DNA of 64,000 nt from Lutraria lutraria (lineage: Eukaryota; Mollusca; Bivalvia; Venerida; Mactridae): assembly GCA_964023205.1 (NCBI GenBank), contig OZ026833.1, positions 32,700,830 to 32,764,829 on the forward strand. The letters are read 5' to 3'. Below the pieces are notes generated by a model that saw nothing but the letters and a program-made list of their open reading frames with translations, had not been told where the DNA came from and did not search any database. Each line of letters starts with the position of its first letter. The stretch's first letter is position 1. This document shows, one piece after another, positions 12,055 through 25,904 of this stretch. Position numbers and translations under genes: made by a program.

Positions 12055-15000
12055 ATGAAACTGGTAGGTACTTGTTAAACTTAATAATTATATTACAACA
12101 ATAAAATATGATAATAAATGCACTGAATAATAAAATGTATCCTTTAATAATAAAATTATATTTCGAGTATAAATGCGAAATTCATTTAATAATCGATTTT
12201 AAAATTGTTTACCAATATTAAAATCTAACAATAATAAAAATAAAGCTGAAAGCTTGATTTATCTAAAATTATTTATAACCAATCAAGTTATGAGTTTAAA
12301 TTGATTTTTTATTCACCGAGTTTGGTAATTACCGTGATTTTCGACAATGTAACAAGAGTATAAATTTTAAATCTAAACTTAACATACATTCATTACTTTC
12401 GGTCATCATTTAGATCAATGTTTTAAACACATATAGTATCATTAACTATATTAAACCAATAGTTTAATTAATCCATTCTCTTTATCAATCAGTACAGATG
12501 TTAGTTTTTTCTCAACTTTACATATGGTGAAATATTTTATTGATTTATGAGGTATAAAACAGTCAATGCTATAAAGTTTAGAAAGTAGCACATAAAAAAA
12601 GGATTGCCTTTCTCTAGTTTATATTTATAAGGACACAGTAAATTATTGTAGATTATTTGTGAGAATATAATGATATACTTGGTAAACACGTCTCTTTATA
12701 TGTGTGTTCCAAACATTGCTAAACATACTAGTATATAGAAATTTCAGTTTTCAATATTCTATTCAATCGATATTCTCTGGTTAAACCCAGAGAAAGTTTG
12801 GAAATACCCTGCGTATATATATTAAATAGTTTATATTTGAATGATGGAGACGTAAGTTAAGTTCTCTTTAAGACGGTTCTGGAAAATATACAGATTTGTT
12901 TTCAGAAAAGTGAAAACAATATAATTATTATTCTTATGAATGAATAACTAAACAAACGACAGAAATTCGATCAAGTGGCATCGCCGGAGTTAAAAATATA
13001 GGGCAACGTGTTACGATTTTTGCGTGTCGATGCGTTGTTTATAAACATACTGGTGTGTTGATCAGATATATACCATCTGTTTTACGGTTCAGTTGAAATT
13101 ACCGGGTTAACAGAGTTCTTGCACTTTGATACATGAGTACATTAATTTCTAAACATTTTCATTATCGTTCTGACCGACTTTATCCCGCTACAATTATATT
13201 GCATCCTTTTTATGACTCTTCGGGGGATTTCTGACAATTTTATGAACGGTTACATCTGTAATTTCTTCTGCCATTTCTCTAAATTCTATTCTCTATTAAA
13301 ATGCATTGATTGGCTATTTCTAACAATCCTTACAAACGTACATGCTATATTGTTTATCTTTCTTCTCTTCTATACTTAAAAAATAGTATGTTGACTGGCA
13401 AATCATTTATTCTGGAAACAGAATTCATTATTTTTTCCTTGCAATTCTGCCGAGCGTAACTCTGTTACTCTTAGTTTTACAATCACATCTAAATTCGATA
13501 CATATTCAACAATATAGATTAACTCATTACCATCTAGTCTACCAGCTTCAATCTAGAAGATCATTTCTTGTCTAGCGTCTATCCCGTCACTGTTTTAACT
13601 ATCGCGTATACATGTGTTACTTTTTTAGGAATCGTAACTTATAATTTCCCGGGTGTATTAAGATAGTTTTTAATATTCTTTCTTAAAAATCATGTTTTAT
13701 CTGTTGGACTTAAGTTTGTCATTAGAACTCACATAACCAATAACTCTTAATTGAATAAAATTCGTCTCATATTCATAATGAAAAGAAATACCCAATGTTT
13801 ACCCACCAGGTATATGGTGACAGTCCGTGAAAGTGAATTATAGTATGGTCATTGGCAATTCTTCCGTATTTTTTTTTTATCCAAAACTAGTGTATGAAAA
13901 AGAAAATTCTAGCTGGAAAAGTTCTTTTTACTATCTATTTCACATCATAGTCTGTACCCTTACAAAGCTTTGTCGTGACACCCGATTTTATACATAATTT
14001 ACACAAACAATGAGGAAACTGATATTTTTCGAAAACAACAACAACAACCGAATCTTAATTGAAAATGAATGACAAATTAACGCCAACACTAGTGATTGTT
14101 TTTATATTCCCAATGAAGTTACTTATGATGATAATTGAACTTAATACCAACGTTCCGCACCAAGCAAAATGATATAAAATATTGTGTCAGGGGAGACTAC
14201 TGTTGATAGCTTTTACTCTTGATAATTCCGCGGCGACTGAAGTCGTAATGTAACATGATTACCGAGATTCCGCATGTCCTTCAATTGCGATATTGGCTCT
14301 GGGTCGTATAATGCCAGTAAGCACGAGATTCCGTATTTTATTTCCAATTATGTTTAGCAAGTTAGTTTTAAGACGCAATTAATTGTAATGCATGTAAAAA
14401 CCTGATATATTGTTGGCGTTTTCTATTCATACCGTTGCTATAAAATACTAATTATGTCCCGAACTTTTTCATGGAAAATAAAACAAAAAAACGATTAGAT
14501 CGGATATATTTCTCATTGTTGTACGTTGGGGAGCATTTAAAAATAAAATAAGATAAGAAAAACACGAGCATTCAAACGACATGTGTCTATACCAAGACTA
14601 ATCTTCCTAGCTCTTAGTAGTCACGATCGAATTATCAAAGTATATAATGCGATTTTGACAGACAAATCTGTATTTGGCGCATTACAATAATCAATCTTAA
14701 CGTCTCGAGAAATAATGAATACATGTTATTATTAGACGGGTATTTATAAATGCAGATTGATTTTTACAATCTTACTCTTATCCGATGTTTTATAATAAAT
14801 GTCTGCCTTTTTTGTTCATCTTTTCATCATTCCGTTTCATCCTTTTATTACTATTTGTAAATTGTATTTCATAATGATATATATGCGTTACATGAGATTA
14901 TAAAACGCCAGAATCGATCAACAGCACTGATATTGTATTGTTTAATTACTTCCTATATCGTGTAACTCAGCATAATATTTCACTGCTTGATTCGTTCTAA

Positions 15001-17293
15001 AGATACTAATAATTGCTTCATTATCTCATCGGCAATAATTTCAAGTCATAATTAGTGTTTATACAATGATGAGCCAGCCTTGATTATTTATCACAGTACA
15101 TAAACGCATATAAAATACCAATCACGGCAAATTTTACAGACAACATCGCCAAGAGTAACGGAAAAATTGCGATAGAAATGCAGCTTCAAACGTGGACAAT
15201 CCCCGAGTTTATTTTAGATACTGTGCTTTCTAATTCACTAAGGGAGACAAGGATAATATAATAATTGGCCAATATTAACCTGAACGTATTAATATAACCT
15301 TCTAAAGGAGACTGTAACAGCATGACGGAAAATGATTTGCGGCAAGTTAGCGCTCCATTCACTGACTTACGGCGCCTGTGACGAAAATAGGGACATTTTA
15401 GATGAACATGTATTGTTGTAAGATGAAATACAATATACATTGCGGGGGCGATAGTGACAATAACTATTCATGTTATTTTTACACTATCCCTTTTCATACT
15501 TTACTACGGATATGAGAAAAGGGATTGGGTAAATAGTTTTAATGATAGGTTAAACCACACCGGTAAATTTAAGGGCCAGCTAAGCGTAAAATAGGTTAAT
15601 AATACACTCGCCTCGCTAATCTATATGAACTATTGTGTTCATCGATACAGAAGGTCGTTTGTGAATTAAGGACAATCATTGTAGCAGGCCCCTGTTATAT
15701 GTGTGTGTCAGTAAGCCAGGAGTGGCCTTAGGTGACTGTGCAATATTCTATTGATTATTTTGACGAAAATATCTGAACGATCCCAAATAATAACAACGAA
15801 ACTTAAATATTTGATCTTTCTAAAAAATCTCAAAATACTTCAAAATGACGCAAGGCATGATAGACTTAAACGAAAGTATAAACGTTTGTTTTGTTATAAA
15901 AAGTACTTAAGGGGTATCAGTTTTATTTATTAAGATGAGACATGAAGTTCTTAACACATAAGGAAATTAATGAGTACAATATGTAGATAGTATTTAATCA
16001 TTGTTATTGATGCCAGGCAGGTCACAAATTTCATTGTATTACGCCCGTTACATTAAATTTAGTATTTTGTGTGCAGCTTTTCAGAAACAAATTCCTCAAA
16101 CGTGCAACTATCTGAAAGTATTATATCTGATCAAACTGTAGAAACTGTAATCAAAACATTCAATCAAAACTATTGACACTATAATTCCAGAGTAAGTTGA
16201 GCGGTATGGATACAATTTGTTCTATAAAGTTGGCTGCAGCAACAATAATGACTTGTTTTTCTTTCGCTAACGGATCGGAAATCAGATATTGTGTAGAAGT
16301 CTAAACCCTCTCGCGTGTTGTAACCACATTTAGCGACAATAAGTTAATGACATTCGGTTACTCACGCTAATGAGTTCTGGTAAACGAATTAAACACACAA
16401 CAAAAAACGCCATCATCATCAGCAATAACAATTAATCAGAAAATCGTTTGCTGGTAATCGTCGTAGACTTTCATTTAAAATATTTACACGATATCCACAA
16501 AGTGTTTGACGTTTTGACATTCAGAGGGAGAACAATAATTATAAGTGATTAAACATCGGGATAGGATCAGTTTGTCGTAAAATTATGGCATGCCGGTAAT
16601 GTTATAACATACATGCTGTGGCGCAGTCGGTAGAGCGTCGGACATTGAAAGCTTTCGTGTACATTGTATTAAGGAACAGAGTCCACAATCGTTCGTGATA
16701 ATATAGAACTGCTAATTTTGTTGTTTTAGGCCTGTTCACGTGCTGCATAATTAAGTATTTGTCACTTGTTCAACAGTTATCGTATTTTCTTGGTCCCCTA
16801 CCATTAAGCTCGCAACATCTGTAAAAAGATCACACGGAGCTACAGATTATTGATAAAGTTAGTTATATTTCTCTTAGGACTCAGTGATTTATTCAAACGA
16901 CTGAATAAAGCCACCAGAAATAAGTAAACCATTTGTGTTCTCTCTCATTATGCGTAACACCTTCATTATTCGTTCTTAACTTCTGATTAGTTTTGTAATA
17001 TTGTTTGGTATTTCTACTTTCAGACAATGAAGAATGTGGTGGTCATGCTTTTCACGCTCTGGGTTTCGACTTCATTAATTCTGCTTGGATCTACAGTGCA
17101 AGGCTACCCGTCACATTTGTCCAGCGGACGGTCTATGCCAGTTGACGCTTGCCAGTACAAGTGCGGCAACGACGTTTATCGATGTGACTTGCGGTGTAAA
17201 TATTGGGGAAAACTTCGGGGCCACGAACTGAAATCGTGCCACACAAAATGCGCTGATCTATTTTTAACCTGCTTTATTTCCTGTTACAACTAA
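12055..17293 (+). CDS. Secreted eight-cysteine peptide with duplicated Cx3C-x6-Cx3C module (two exons)
   Basis: I read this as join(12055..12063, 17024..17293), 92 codons plus stop. Exon 1 contributes only Met-Lys-Leu and ends at donor CTG|gtaggt. The acceptor ctactttcag|ACAATG keeps the frame, so the protein starts MKLTMKNVVV. A strongly hydrophobic signal peptide follows, with probable cleavage near VQG|YP (residues 30-31). The mature part has eight cysteines spaced 3-6-3-13-3-6-3, the same four-cysteine module twice, each starting C-x-x-K-C. Known helical-hairpin peptides and small Tim proteins use paired Cx3C motifs, but the signal peptide here argues for secretion rather than mitochondrial import. 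I do not recognise the family. A defence, hormone-like or venom-like role is possible but unsupported. The first ATG downstream of the TATA box is the exon 1 ATG, which supports the two-exon model. The alternative is a start at 17027 (88 aa). Confidence 0.72.
12064..17023 (+). other. Intron 1 of the peptide gene (about 5 kb)
   Basis: Bounded by donor gtaggt and acceptor ctactttcag. It is AT-rich throughout. The only internal feature I recognise is the box A-like tRNA remnant at 16614-16650. No other exon, repeat array or conserved ORF was seen. Confidence 0.5.
16614..16650 (+). tRNA. tRNA-like remnant (box A half only)
   Basis: The stretch tggcgcagtcggtagagcgt is a typical tRNA 5' half with D arm and box A. 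The T arm and box B are absent. It is a fragment, possibly a truncated SINE head, inside the 5 kb intron of the peptide gene. Confidence 0.4.
17024..17293 (+). CDS. Main exon of the eight-cysteine secreted peptide
   Basis: The exon begins after a good acceptor (polypyrimidine, CAG at 17021-17023) and runs to the TAA at 17291-17293. It carries its own ATG at 17027, so it could be translated alone as 88 residues. In that numbering the cysteines are C42, C46, C53, C57, C71, C75, C82 and C86. The exon is clearly more GC-rich than the flanking AT-rich DNA, as expected for real coding sequence. No convincing polyadenylation signal lies close behind the stop; the nearest AATAAA hexamers are near 18200 and 18470. 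Confidence 0.78.
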   Translation, partial: TMKNVVVMLFTLWVSTSLILLGSTVQGYPSHLSSGRSMPVDACQYKCGNDVYRCDLRCKYWGKLRGHELKSCHTKCADLFLTCFISCYN

Positions 17294-18355
17294 TGTAGCA
17301 CAACGTGTTTTAACTACTCAAACACTCTCGTTGACCAAGATGTTTACGGCGACCCAGATCATCTGTTTTACCAGAAACTGTTGTCTGTGCTTCAAGGCCA
17401 AAAGACCAGTCTTTGCATTATAACATTTCTGTGAAATCTATTTATGATACTCTTAATACAGCAAAACTCCCGCAAATTAATTATAATCAAGCGAGCGCCA
17501 GTGAGTAAAGACGTCACGGCCATGTGGCAAATCATGTGTGGTAAAACAAACACTAAACTCGAGCAGTGAAGCTCAGTGGACGATCGCATGCGTGGAATTC
17601 ATGATCTATTTATAGTCAGTTGTAATCATGGCGAACATTAAGAAAATACAATATGTAATCGGGCGTCAGTTGTCTAATCTGAGTTGTGTGAACAACTTTG
17701 GATAACTTTTAAACAGAAGCTCATTGCATTTTTATATTGGTCTCTTTGAATAATTTGTTATATTCATATGCTACTTTTTTAGATATCGTTTGATTTATTT
17801 CTAAGTAAAGAAAAAAAATTATAACACACCTTTGGCCAAGATTTTAGTTCTAAAAATGAATAACTTTGATGTATATATTGACTTTCAACAAGCGTATATT
17901 TATTACATGTATTTGTATATAACTGTTAATGTGGGTGCATGACAATTTTTCGCGGGCACGAAAATGTTGTTTGTATAAATGATTGTTGCTGATGACACGT
18001 CTATTTAGACGTCGATAGTTAGTGCTTTTAAATTATGTTCAATTATGATACAATTCACTCCATATTTAAGATTTGAAAACAATTCTACAAGTTTTTTTAA
18101 AATTCTAATGAATTAACAAATTGAATATGTTAAAGTGTCAAAGTTTATTTGGCATAAACATTATTGGTTGTTTAAGTATTCGACACAAATGTTTATGATC
18201 AAAATAAATAAGAATATATATATAATGTTAAGCAACACTAGTATTGTTGATATTACTTGGTCTATCATTTATTATATGATGTTTGGTCAATATCGATTTG
18301 AATGTGTACTATTATAGCGTAGGATATTAAATGAGTAACATGAAGTGTTACAGAC

Positions 18356-18365
18356 GCGCATGCGC
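18356..18365. promoter_or_regulatory. NRF1-like palindrome, second site
   Basis: GCGCATGCGC, preceded by cagac and followed by aaac. It is about 1.06 kb downstream of the peptide gene stop, with no recognised promoter beside it. Confidence 0.3.
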
Positions 18366-21081
18366 AAACAATGAGAAATAATTAAATTTCCGCGTGCTAT
18401 GATTTTTTCAAAATATGCCTTTGTTACGTATGAATAGCGAAACATTAAGGATAGTGCTATGTTAATTGTTAATAAAGCCGTTATTTTGCAACGTTTATCA
18501 TGTTTAATCTGATTGTGGAAAATTTAACTCTGTTATCGTTATGGTCCTATAAGTAACTGCTGATATTATCTTTGTATATGCTTGTGTATAATTGATTTAC
18601 TTTATCTACATGTATGTCTAAATGTGATTCACTTGTTATTCGTTGCTTACAATGGGGCACACATTTTGTTTCCGGGTATTCCGTCACGTGATATTAACTG
18701 AATCATCTACACAATTTAATCAATTTAACCAAGATTGGGAAAAACATACATTAATTCGTTTAACTGAACAAATGAACTAAAAGTGAATATATTTAACTGC
18801 TCCCATTTGATTCTATCACGTGAATGGAAGAACTGTTGCTGTTGTTTTGTTCATTTAATAACAACATTAAAATGCCTTTTATTCTGCATATACGACTACT
18901 AGTAAAGCGTTTGTTAACAGTACTCTGATAAAAAACCGTGAAGTATGCCACTTTGTTTTACACTGAGGTGAACTAACTGAAAACGTTTACATTGGTAATG
19001 TTACTATGCTGGCTGTCATAGTACTATGAATTATTACAGAATATTGTTGAGTTAATTATTATTATATGAAGTGTTGCCATTGTAAGTAAATTATATTCTC
19101 TTTTATTTGTACATTGTTACATGTTTGTATCGATTGTAAGAATAGTGTCAGTATGCATTCCATTTGAATAAAAGTAAAATATATTATTAAACTGCATCAT
19201 TCTGTTTTTATATTATCTAGTATGCAGTATTGTTACCAATGACAAATATCATACATTCGTCGTGCATATATGCCAAATAATATATTGATATAAGAAAGCA
19301 CGATGCAGTAGGTGCGTGGATGGGAGATGACATCATGCTACAGATATGTCTCAGATAAAACAACAGCATTAAAACATTTATAGTATAACTATAATGGTGA
19401 ATACCTCTATCATTTACATATTTACAATTTGATCATAAATTATTATGTTTGACGACAAACATGTTTTATGTTATGTCTATGAATGGTTAACTTGACTTGT
19501 AACTGACAATTAAACTTGAGAATTGTCTGTAGAGTACAACCATATCACTTCAGAGCAAACTTAACGTTCTTGGTCCAGACTTATTTCTGTCTGAATGTTT
19601 TTTATTAGCTAAGATATGTCTTATACGCGATTGCCTATTCTCAATAAATATAAAAAAGATGGCAGTTTTAAGACATGGCTGGATGGTGTTTCGCCCTGTC
19701 AATTTGAAATAGTCAATATACATTAATAACTTTTCACATTCAAGTGGATGCAATCACTGTCATACAAGGCTATAGAAGAAAATGTTTAACTTCTTGTTTG
19801 GTAGGGGAAGGGAACACCAAACCCTGTTACGTCATATCAACAGAGACAAGAAATCACACCATTACAGAATGTATTCAATAAGGTGCTTTACATACAGAAA
19901 CACATGTAATACATTTTCAATCAATAATGATACAGAATTCTCAAACATCTGGTTTCAGTTACTCCAAAATACATTGGTACTGATCCTGGTATCCTGTCGC
20001 ATTATATTCCGCACACAATAAGTAAAATAGTAATTTTATATCCAAATAGTTTCACTATCACCTTAAATGTATTCAGTTTTGTTATCAAAATTCAATGGTC
20101 TAGATATCCAAAAACTGTTGACACTGTGATAATAATCCCAGATTGAAACTGAGTCTCCCATAAATATGTATGACCATGTTCTTCAATGTTCTCTATAAGA
20201 ATTGTCTTCAAAACATCTCCAGGATTTCAGATTTTTTTCCAGAAGCTTCTTGATCCCAACTTTTGAAATACAGAAAGAGTAAACAACACGTATCACAACG
20301 ACGACGACTCAACAGGCCGCCTTACAGTACTGAAATAATGTGTTCAAATAGAGTCAAGTTAGTTAGTTGTTTTCAAAATGATTTAATATATGATACATGC
20401 AATTCGGGAATACATCAAGATTAGTTTTCAAATCAGCTATTAGCAGTCATATTTATGCATTCTTGCCTGTTTAAATTTTGGTGTTAGATGGGTATTAAGT
20501 TCGATATTTTCAAATTAGAAATATAATTGTTTGTTTGATTTGTTCTTAAATCGGGAATACATTATGTTTATTTTTTTTGCAAATCGGGAATACAATAAAA
20601 TTATATTTGTTTATGTAATGGAGCACATACTTTAGTAAGTTTGACACGTCTTCAACCAAATCGTCACAGAGAACGTGTACATTCGTGATTCCGAGCTACT
20701 TAGACCAGGTACTCTACCTTTTGAGCAAAACGGATTCGCTAAATGTAGCAATAAGCATCGTGGATGCACACAGTCACGTAGTGTGGTAGGAAACGATGGA
20801 CGTGAATCACGTGATTATGCCAATTGTATATACGAGTAGTTAATCTTTCTAAACTTTGCATGATATCCAAATGCATTATTTGTCCTAAATTCCAATGCCC
20901 ACATGAATACGATCATGGTTTTTGCTTCTAAATCAAAGGTTTTCAAACTGAAAAGAACGTAATATATTTCTTTGATAAAATGAACACTATTACGAACATC
21001 AACTACAAAGCGTCAGTTGTCTCTTTACAGCAACTTTTAAAGTACAATATGTCTGAGTGTTCCTAGCACCGGATTTATCTT

Positions 21082-21165
21082 TACAGTCAAACTTGTGAAC
21101 AAATGCCACTCTTGGGAACAACAAAATGTGACATTTTTTCGGAGGTCATTTTGTTCTATATAATC
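21082..21165. repeat. Truncated copy of the tacagtcgaac element
   Basis: Begins tacagtcaaacttgtgaac, then gccactcttggga and ggaggtcattttgttct. A similar fragment without the terminus lies at 3018-3120 (acctgtaaacaaaggct, cccttggga, gtgacctttatt, attttgttct). Confidence 0.5.
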
Positions 21166-22784
21166 AATGACAGTTTTTAAAACAGTATGGGTTTTATACG
21201 GAAATGGCAGCTTACAGAGGTCTGACTTTATTTCGATATATAAATGTACATGCTGAGTGTAAACAGGCTTGTCGTGTCAGAGTGATAAAGAGGGACCTAC
21301 CTGATGGAATAATTATGGTTTCTTATTAGTTATCACTAGTCACACGATGATGTGAATTCAAATTCCAAACCAGAACTAGGTATGAAAATGTCCAACTCGC
21401 TAAAGGATGGTCAGTTATTCTGTCCAGGGGAACGGCTGTGTTTGTTCCAACGCTAATAGTGGAAAAGTCGTCAAGATACATTTGATGCGAGGTTAAACCC
21501 CTGAGAATAAAACATAGAGTATTAAAATAGTTATTGATTGAACGTCTTAATATGTTCTTTAATACTATTTCACAAAAGTGTGTTTTAGAATATTATACGA
21601 CATGCACGAAAACTTTCCGTTTAACCAAGACACCAAGCTTGATTCCAAGATCAAATTCCGGTAGGTAACATAATGGTATTGGTATTAGTAAATCGAAGTT
21701 ATACACTTGTCCGAAAACAGGTGGTTGCTAATATAAATGAAGTAACTGATAAATCAGTTTGTACGGTGTATGATATGGTGGTACTCTATTCGATAAATCG
21801 AATATAAAATGCTAAACGTAACCAGTATCTACAGAGTTGTGTTACCATTTGTTGCAACGTACCAAGTCATGTAGGTATGATTTAGACTCCAATGAGACGC
21901 AGAATAAAAGCAAAGTCTCACAACTGAAAGACAAAAGTCGACACCTGCTTATATGTGCTATGAACAGGTTACGCCTAACCAACCGACTTGGGATTCTTAA
22001 CCATACTATTAAGATAAAGAAAGCTTTCTTTGAGATCGTCACGTATACGTTACGTGGAAGTGTAATTGACATCAACCACCATAAATAATGAGAACCAATT
22101 ATATTCACGTTAAAAAAATGAGCATTGCTCAATAATAAAATATGATTAATGATAAGCATGGCGTATGGTTTTCCACTTAGTCGCCTTTTCAACCACATCC
22201 ATAGACACATCACGATTTTTGTCAATCACGATTTTTGTCAAACACGATTTAGTGGAACGTTTGGTAATTGAAAACAGAAGTACTTTTATGCATGTAATGT
22301 ACATATCGACGCTCACATAGTTAGCCAAAGCCACAAAATGACCAGAAAGATAAATGGCAAAATAGATGATTGTCACGCACAAAATGTTAAAGGAATAAAA
22401 GAAATGAAAGGGATTACTGGATTTCACAGAAGTTGACTTGACAGTGAATTAAAACCTACGTCATTGTAAGTTGTTTAATAATAGAACATAACAAGGAAAT
22501 ATCATTTGATGCCTTTTAGGTAACCACGCTATCACATTCATTTAAAAGAAAAAAACTCGTTTGATATTGTGAGATATTCGGCTGTCAGATATCGCACATA
22601 TAGATGTACGGATAACCTTTCACTTTAGTTTATGAACTCGATGTGTGTTTTTAAGTGTAAAAAATTCCTGGAAAGTTCTAAATTAGCACATTTTTGTAAA
22701 AAGTTGCAATGCTCATATAGAAACAGGTGCCTTTCTTGCATTAAGGTGGGGTGTAAGCATTCAGTAATACATGTAAAATATCAA

Positions 22785-23355
22785 ATGACAAGAAAAACTA
22801 TAACGAAACGTTATAAGTAGACGAATTACAAGAAGCATTGGTTTTTGTATTTTGTATAAAGTTGCTTTTTCATAAAGGATATTGACTGAGTATTTATTCA
22901 ATCCTACATTATGAAGAGTATAAGTAACATATTTAAATGTTATGAATGATACACATAATTATATTGACAATCATGAGTATTTGACAATTGAATTAATTCA
23001 CAAGCACATGGTAATATCATACCCTACATCAATCAAATAGAATACACCCTAAATGCTAACAAATTCACCATAATCTGCTATGATACAACCACATTGAACT
23101 TCAAATAGCATTTCCGATATTATGCCACAAAACAACTTATCTAGGTCAACATCACAGAGCAATGTCTGCATGAATTACTTACCTATCAACAAATAGCAGA
23201 CGAACAGATTCAGTAAAACATGACAAAAATGACTTACATCACCATTAGCCAATCAAATGACCAGGATTACCCAAACTAGTAATATACACTATACTATATA
23301 CCCACAAAAAAACTAGAATAAACTTGTACCCATGACTAAAATTCGTCTAGAAAAT
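22785..23355. repeat. Dispersed repeat R, copy 1
   Basis: Colinear with 25180-25690 over its whole length, with high identity in blocks such as tagacgaattacaa, tcataaaggatattgactg, cacaagcacatggtaatatcat, accataatctgctatgatac and tcgtctagaaaa. No terminal inverted repeats or ORF were seen. Confidence 0.8.
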
Positions 23356-25179
23356 ATATTGCCTTTGCTCCACATTAATATTTATTGTTTTAGGTCCAGG
23401 GTTTGTTAAGGATTTTGCCTCTACTTTGCAAATGGTTTAAACCCATAATACAATAGAAGTGTTTTTTAAAACTATCAAGTGACTAGTCCCTATCGCATCG
23501 AGAGCCTAGCTTACTACAAACAGCAAACCAGAAATAGCTACGCCCTTTGAACATTAAAACACTCCTTCAACAGAGACGTAATGGATATTTCATCCGCGGG
23601 CTACGCGAAATTATAATTCAAAAGATTCTGTAATCAGCTTAAGTGATAAAACAAAGACATCCGTGAACACTGTGGAACACTGAAGTAAAGACATTTCCGG
23701 TGAAAATGGACAAAAACATGCTTCCCAAAATAACATAATCGTCTATTTATGTCCGCTTTACAGTGCTTAAATGAATCAAGGCACTTGCAACGCTGTAACG
23801 TTTTACAGACAACAGTCGCCCTTGGCAATATTGCGGCAAAACAATGAAATGTCGGTGATCCTCTGGTGATAATTTCATTACGCAAGCCAAAACTGGCAAT
23901 AGCCGGTTTTTTTCTAAACACCATATGTATTTTACTTTCTAATATCGCAGTCTCTTTTGTTCTTCGAGCCACGCAATATTCCCCCTGCTTGTCATCACTT
24001 CGTACAGGGAAAGCAATACAACATCATGCCTCAAATACGTCATTAATTGTTATTGTTGTGCACATGGAAGAAGTCCTTGGTTAGAATACCTTGGCAGGAT
24101 ACCACGGAATCGACACATGTCAAACAATAAAATAATGTAGACAATTAAATGTATTTTTGTTTCAGTGATACGTAGATGACGACAGTCAGTTCGAAACCTG
24201 TGATACAAACCAAGCTTAACGCACGACCTGAGATACAAGCGTGATTTGACACCGAATTAACAATAGCCGAGAAAATAATGTCGCAGATAAGGTGCCATTT
24301 TATCACTTGGCACCTCGCGAGTGGTACTTATAATACAGAAAAGTACAGTTCCCTGGTATCAAATGATCCAGGATCATAATAGTGTTCACCATGTCCTACC
24401 GTTCGTACGAGATTAAGTCAAGCTGCCACCGGGGGCATATGTGTTTATTGAACGCAATTCTTGTTTTGTCTTGGAACAGATTTGTGTTGTCTTAAACCTG
24501 ATGAATTGTAGGGTACAATTGTATTGTGGTGAAAATTCTAGAAGTACTAGGTACGAAAGTATACGATAAAATCCATACTGCATGTCAGGAGTTTATTATA
24601 TATTTGAATTAGGTGCTTGTGTCAAGCTAAAGGCAATACAAAGACACACAGTCAGATACCCTCAGATAGACTGTGGCTTGTCATCCATTGCTTTGTATGT
24701 TTCTATATCTCGGGTTGATTTAATGTTCCTCAAAATATCACACATTGCTTCAAAGTGTAACAAAATATGCTACACCTTTAATAACACAATTTTATTACAA
24801 ATTCATTAAATTTTGAAAGATAGTTATGTGTTTACTTTTAATCTTCCTTGACAACGCTTTCGATGGATTTCCATTATTTTTTTCTAAGAAATGTTACTTC
24901 AGTTCACCCTATCTTTAAATTAACCGTACTATAAAATCTTATATAACAGTTTCAAAACGACACTCATCCGCGTTGAAATAGTACCATTTGTTAGATAAGT
25001 ATACACTACAGACTTTGCAGTTTTGATATAAGTTGGAGATGTATTGCAGGATTTTGATGCATCTTGAAAGCATGGAAACTATTTTGGCAATTTAAACTGT
25101 AAAACAAACAAGTATAATAATAATTAAGTATGCACCCACACAAAATTCGCAATCACTACATACTGGAAAAAGTATCATT
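23356..25179. other. Non-genic spacer between the R copies
   Basis: A 112-codon minus-strand frame at 23634-23972 has several Cys and basic residues but no motif, splice context or codon bias that would mark a gene. Confidence 0.4.
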
Positions 25180-25690
25180 AACAAGAAAAACTATAGCAAA
25201 ACATTAAAGGTAGACGAATTACAAAAAGCGTATTGGTTTATGTTTTTTGTATGAAGTTTCTTTTTTCATAAAGGATATTGACTGTATATTTTATTCAATC
25301 CTCCATTATGGAGAGTATACAAGTAACATATTTACATGATATGGGTAATACACATATATTGACAATCATGGGTATTTGACAAATGAATAAATTAATGTAT
25401 ATAGTTCACAAGCACATGGTAATATCATGCCCTACATCAATTAAACAGAATAAACCCTAAATGCAAACAAATTCACCATAATCTGCTATGATACAACCAC
25501 ATTGAGCTTCAAATAGCATATCAGATTATCTAGGATTAAACATCACAGAGAAATGCCTGCATGATTTACTTACCGTTTAACTATAAATAGATTCGGTCAT
25601 CATCATTAGTCAATCAAGTGGCCAGGATTAGCAAAACTAGTAATAGACACTATAAACTAATACTCATAAGCATAACTCGTCTAGAAAAAA
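25180..25690. repeat. Dispersed repeat R, copy 2
   Basis: Direct copy of 22785-23355 with ~60 bp net deletion, mainly near 25.5-25.6 kb. A reversed partial third copy lies at about 44480-44615. Confidence 0.8.
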
Positions 25691-25904
25691 GTAGTGCTGG
25701 AATAATGTATTGTCTCTAAGTTTAGACAGATTATATAATGACACATGGTCAGAAGTTCAGTGTATAGAATAACAGACGATTAATACAGAGTTCACTGTAT
25801 ACAGATCAAAGCACTGAAGGCATTGAATTTGTATGGGTTTTCAAAAATGTGCAGTTGCTAGTAATTTCTCACTGTATGCCAATGTCATGACTGTTGAAAA
25901 TTTG

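Larger units (their letters stand above)
17294..22784. other. 3' flank of the peptide gene and non-genic DNA
   Basis: AATAAA hexamers occur near 18200, 18470 and 19168. The open frames at 21837-22427 (up to 127 codons, both strands) overlap each other and show no family signature. Nothing else is supported. Confidence 0.45.

Noticed and set aside
17027..17293. Assignment of the Cys-rich peptide as a venom toxin
   Set aside because: Paired Cx3C spacing and a signal peptide alone do not show toxicity; no family match was recognised.
21842..22427. 127- and 93-codon minus-strand frames
   Set aside because: They overlap each other and a plus-strand frame and show no family signature.
23634..23972. 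112-codon minus-strand frame with several cysteines
   Set aside because: No signal peptide, motif or flanking splice sites.
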